DNA of 19,168 nucleotides from Acetobacteraceae bacterium. GTDB taxonomy: Bacteria > Pseudomonadota > Alphaproteobacteria > Acetobacterales > Acetobacteraceae. Positions 17,900-19,168 of the stretch are shown here, in pieces. A program made the position numbers and the translations under genes. Positions within the stretch are counted from its first letter, which is position 1. Each line of letters starts with the position of its first letter. The stretch lies in assembly GCA_947478535.1 (NCBI GenBank), contig CANJXD010000043.1:1-19168 (forward strand), read 5' to 3'. A model generated the notes under the pieces. That model did not search any database, was not told the DNA's origin, and saw only the letters and a program-made list of their open reading frames with translations.

Positions 17900-18823
17900 A
17901 TGCCGCTGCACCCCGTGATCGAGGCGATGCTCGCCCAGATGCGCAAGCTCGGGCGCCCGCCGCTCTCGGCCGGCACGCCGGCGGAAGCGCGGGCGATGAT
18001 GGCGGCGGCGCGCACCGTGTATGGCGCAGGGCCTGCGGTCGGCGCGGTGGCCGACATCACCATCCCGACGCGCGGCGGCGCGCTGCCGGCGCGGCTGCTG
18101 ATGCCGGAAGGCGCGCCGGCGGGCATGGTGGTCTACCTCCATGGCGGCGGCTGGGCGCTTGGCGCGCTGGAGGATTTCGACCATGTGGCGCGCGCGCTGG
18201 TGGCGGGCAGCGGCTGCGCCGTGCTGATGCCGGATTACCGCCTGGCCCCGGAACACCCCTTCCCCGCGGGGCTGGAGGATGCGGAGGATGCCGTGCGCTG
18301 GGCGGCGGCGGCACAGCCCGAATTCGGCGGCCGGGCGCTGCCGCTGGTGCTGGCCGGGGACAGTGCCGGGGCCAACCTCGCGGCCGTGGTGGCCCAGACG
18401 CTGCGGGGGGAAGTACGGCCGGTGCTGCAGGTGCTGATCTATCCCGTCACGGATTGCGACGTGACGCGCGCGTCCTACGCCGAGTATGGCGAGGGGCTGA
18501 TCCTGCTGACGCGGGACATGGAATGGTTCTTCGACCTCTATGCCCCTGCGGCGCTGCATGCCGATCCGCGCATTGCCCCGATCCGCGCGGCGAGCCTGGC
18601 CGGCCTGCCGCCCGCCCATATCCTCACCGCCGAATACGACGTGCTGCGCGATGAGGGTGAGGACTACGCCGCGCGCTTGCAGGCCGCTGGCGTGCCCGTG
18701 GCGTTGCACCGCATCGACGGCCTGCCGCATGGCTTCGCGCGCATGCTGAACCTGGTGGATACCGCGAAGGCCGCGATCGCCGGCTGCGCTGCGGCGATCG
18801 CGGAGGCGTGCCGGGTCAGCTGA
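17900..18823 (+). CDS. Alpha/beta hydrolase (HSL-family esterase/lipase)
   Basis: Serine esterase of the hormone-sensitive-lipase family, 307 residues. The oxyanion-hole motif is HGGGW (81-85), and PDYRLAPEHPFPA (111-123) is the family signature. The nucleophile elbow is GDSAG (153-157) with Ser155. The acid is D247 in EYDVLRDEG, and the base is His277 in LPHGF. All catalytic residues are present. The ATG at 17900 has an excellent ribosome site (GGGAGG, 17889-17894). A GTG at 17876 is a weaker alternative. There is no signal peptide, so it is cytoplasmic. It follows the amidohydrolase after 69 bases, with nothing notable in the gap, and converges on a Baeyer-Villiger monooxygenase remnant with interlocked stops. 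Such oxygenases make esters from ketones, so this enzyme may once have hydrolysed their product. Confidence 0.92.
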   Translation: MPLHPVIEAMLAQMRKLGRPPLSAGTPAEARAMMAAARTVYGAGPAVGAVADITIPTRGGALPARLLMPEGAPAGMVVYLHGGGWALGALEDFDHVARALVAGSGCAVLMPDYRLAPEHPFPAGLEDAEDAVRWAAAAQPEFGGRALPLVLAGDSAGANLAAVVAQTLRGEVRPVLQVLIYPVTDCDVTRASYAEYGEGLILLTRDMEWFFDLYAPAALHADPRIAPIRAASLAGLPPAHILTAEYDVLRDEGEDYAARLQAAGVPVALHRIDGLPHGFARMLNLVDTAKAAIAGCAAAIAEACRVS

Positions 18824-19040
18824 GGGCGAAGCCCTTGTAGCCCTCCGCCACGATCTTCGTGCAGATCCCGCTATAGGCCACGAAGCCGCCGACATAGGGC
18901 AGGAAGACGCGCGGCTTGCCCGGGATATTGGCGCCCATGTACCAGGAATTGGCGCGGGGAAAGAGCGTGCGGCTCGCGACCTCCGCGACATGGGAAACCC
19001 ATTCGGTCTCCGCCGCTTCCGTCGCCTCGATCCGCGTCTT
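18816..19040 (-). pseudogene. Baeyer-Villiger (flavin-containing) monooxygenase, C-terminal remnant
   Basis: About 74 C-terminal residues of a cyclohexanone-monooxygenase-type enzyme. These enzymes use FAD, NADPH and oxygen to turn ketones into esters or lactones. Visible family marks are TRIEATEAAETEWVSHVAEVA, TLFPRANSWYMGANIPGKPR and VFLPYVGGFVAYSGIC. Full proteins have about 550-600 residues, so the FAD- and NADPH-binding parts are missing from this window. The reading frame stays open to 19091, but residues before KTRIEA do not look like the family and fall in sequence resembling a mobile-element end. The gene therefore looks cut near 19040. The rest may lie beyond the element or be lost. 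The stop overlaps the esterase stop in the palindrome TCAGCTGA (18816-18823). Confidence 0.75.
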
Positions 19041-19168
19041 TGCAAAACAGCGTGCAAATCTTTCCAGATTCCCTGGGTAAACAGCGTCCAAAAGTTTCCA
19101 CCCAGGGTCATGCGATCATCCGGCCTTTGCGCTGGAGAATCTGGGGTGTTGGCTATGGATCTGATTGC
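19041..19168 (+). mobile_element. Left end of a probable IS21-family insertion sequence (partial)
   Basis: A 22-base direct repeat occurs at 19045-19066 and 19079-19100 with 19 of 22 bases identical (start AAACAGCGT, end TTTCCA). It is 34 bp apart, directly where the monooxygenase similarity stops. Multiple internal repeats near a TG tip are typical of IS21-family ends. CCCTGGGT (19071-19078) and ACCCAGGG (19100-19107) form an inverted repeat between them. The stretch is more AT-rich than the surroundings. The exact tip (TGCAAA at 19041 is my guess), the other end and any target duplication are not visible here. Confidence 0.5.
19146..19168 (+). CDS. Possible start of an insertion-sequence transposase (IstA-like), partial
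   Basis: A GTG at 19146 has a good ribosome site (GGAGA, 19134-19138) and opens a frame reading VLAMDLIA to the window edge. An in-frame ATG at 19155 is the alternative, and the frame is open back to an ATG at 19110. The start resembles my recollection of IS21-type IstA N-termini, but eight residues cannot prove it. The main support is the repeat structure just upstream. Confidence 0.3.

Noticed and set aside
17669..19111. 480-residue open frame antisense to the amidohydrolase end and esterase
   Set aside because: Its composition is typical of a GC-rich shadow. The sense strand carries an intact esterase with a complete catalytic triad.

Overview
The window is a high-GC, gene-dense stretch of bacterial chromosome. 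The block mnmE-mnmG-rsmG-parA-parB facing leuS-lptE-holA, the two perfect parS sites and the GC-rich coding style with large antisense open frames point to an alphaproteobacterium. An Acetobacteraceae/Roseomonas-like genome is my best guess, by inference only. I see no tRNA, rRNA or CRISPR array.

Left part (about 90-4516, + strand): leuS (leucyl-tRNA synthetase), lptE (LPS-assembly lipoprotein) and holA (DNA polymerase III delta subunit) lie head to tail with overlaps or short gaps. They end at a pair of strong GC hairpins (4529-4573) that also close the opposing operon.

Centre (10591-4589, - strand): a tight run of a thioredoxin-like [2Fe-2S] ferredoxin, mnmE, mnmG, rsmG, parA and parB. The first two pairs after the ferredoxin are separated by 19 and 2 bases, and the last two pairs overlap by 20 and 4 bases. 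MnmE and MnmG together modify the tRNA wobble uridine. RsmG methylates 16S rRNA. ParA and ParB segregate the chromosome origin. Two identical 16-bp parS palindromes are embedded here: one forms the start of the rsmG coding region, and one sits 9 bases upstream of the mnmE start. The centromere is therefore built into the translation-start regions of the operon. This suggests a location near the replication origin.

Right-centre (10742-14863): an ogt-type alkyltransferase overlaps by ATGA with a quinone oxidoreductase. They converge on a metNIQ-type D/L-methionine ABC importer (- strand), with a 32-bp perfect palindrome between the two groups. The metN upstream region is divergent from the next block and carries a 10-bp direct repeat 31 bp apart, a candidate operator.

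Right part (15115-18823, + strand): an accessory catabolic run of a TctC/Bug solute receptor, a D-aminoacylase-type amidohydrolase and an HSL-family alpha/beta hydrolase. The hydrolase converges, with interlocked stop codons, on the C-terminal remnant of a Baeyer-Villiger (flavin) monooxygenase. That remnant is cut off at about 19040 by sequence resembling the left end of an IS21-family insertion element, with a possible transposase start at the window edge. No wholly new system is obvious. The most notable points are the parS sites overlapping gene starts and the element-truncated monooxygenase beside its likely esterase partner.
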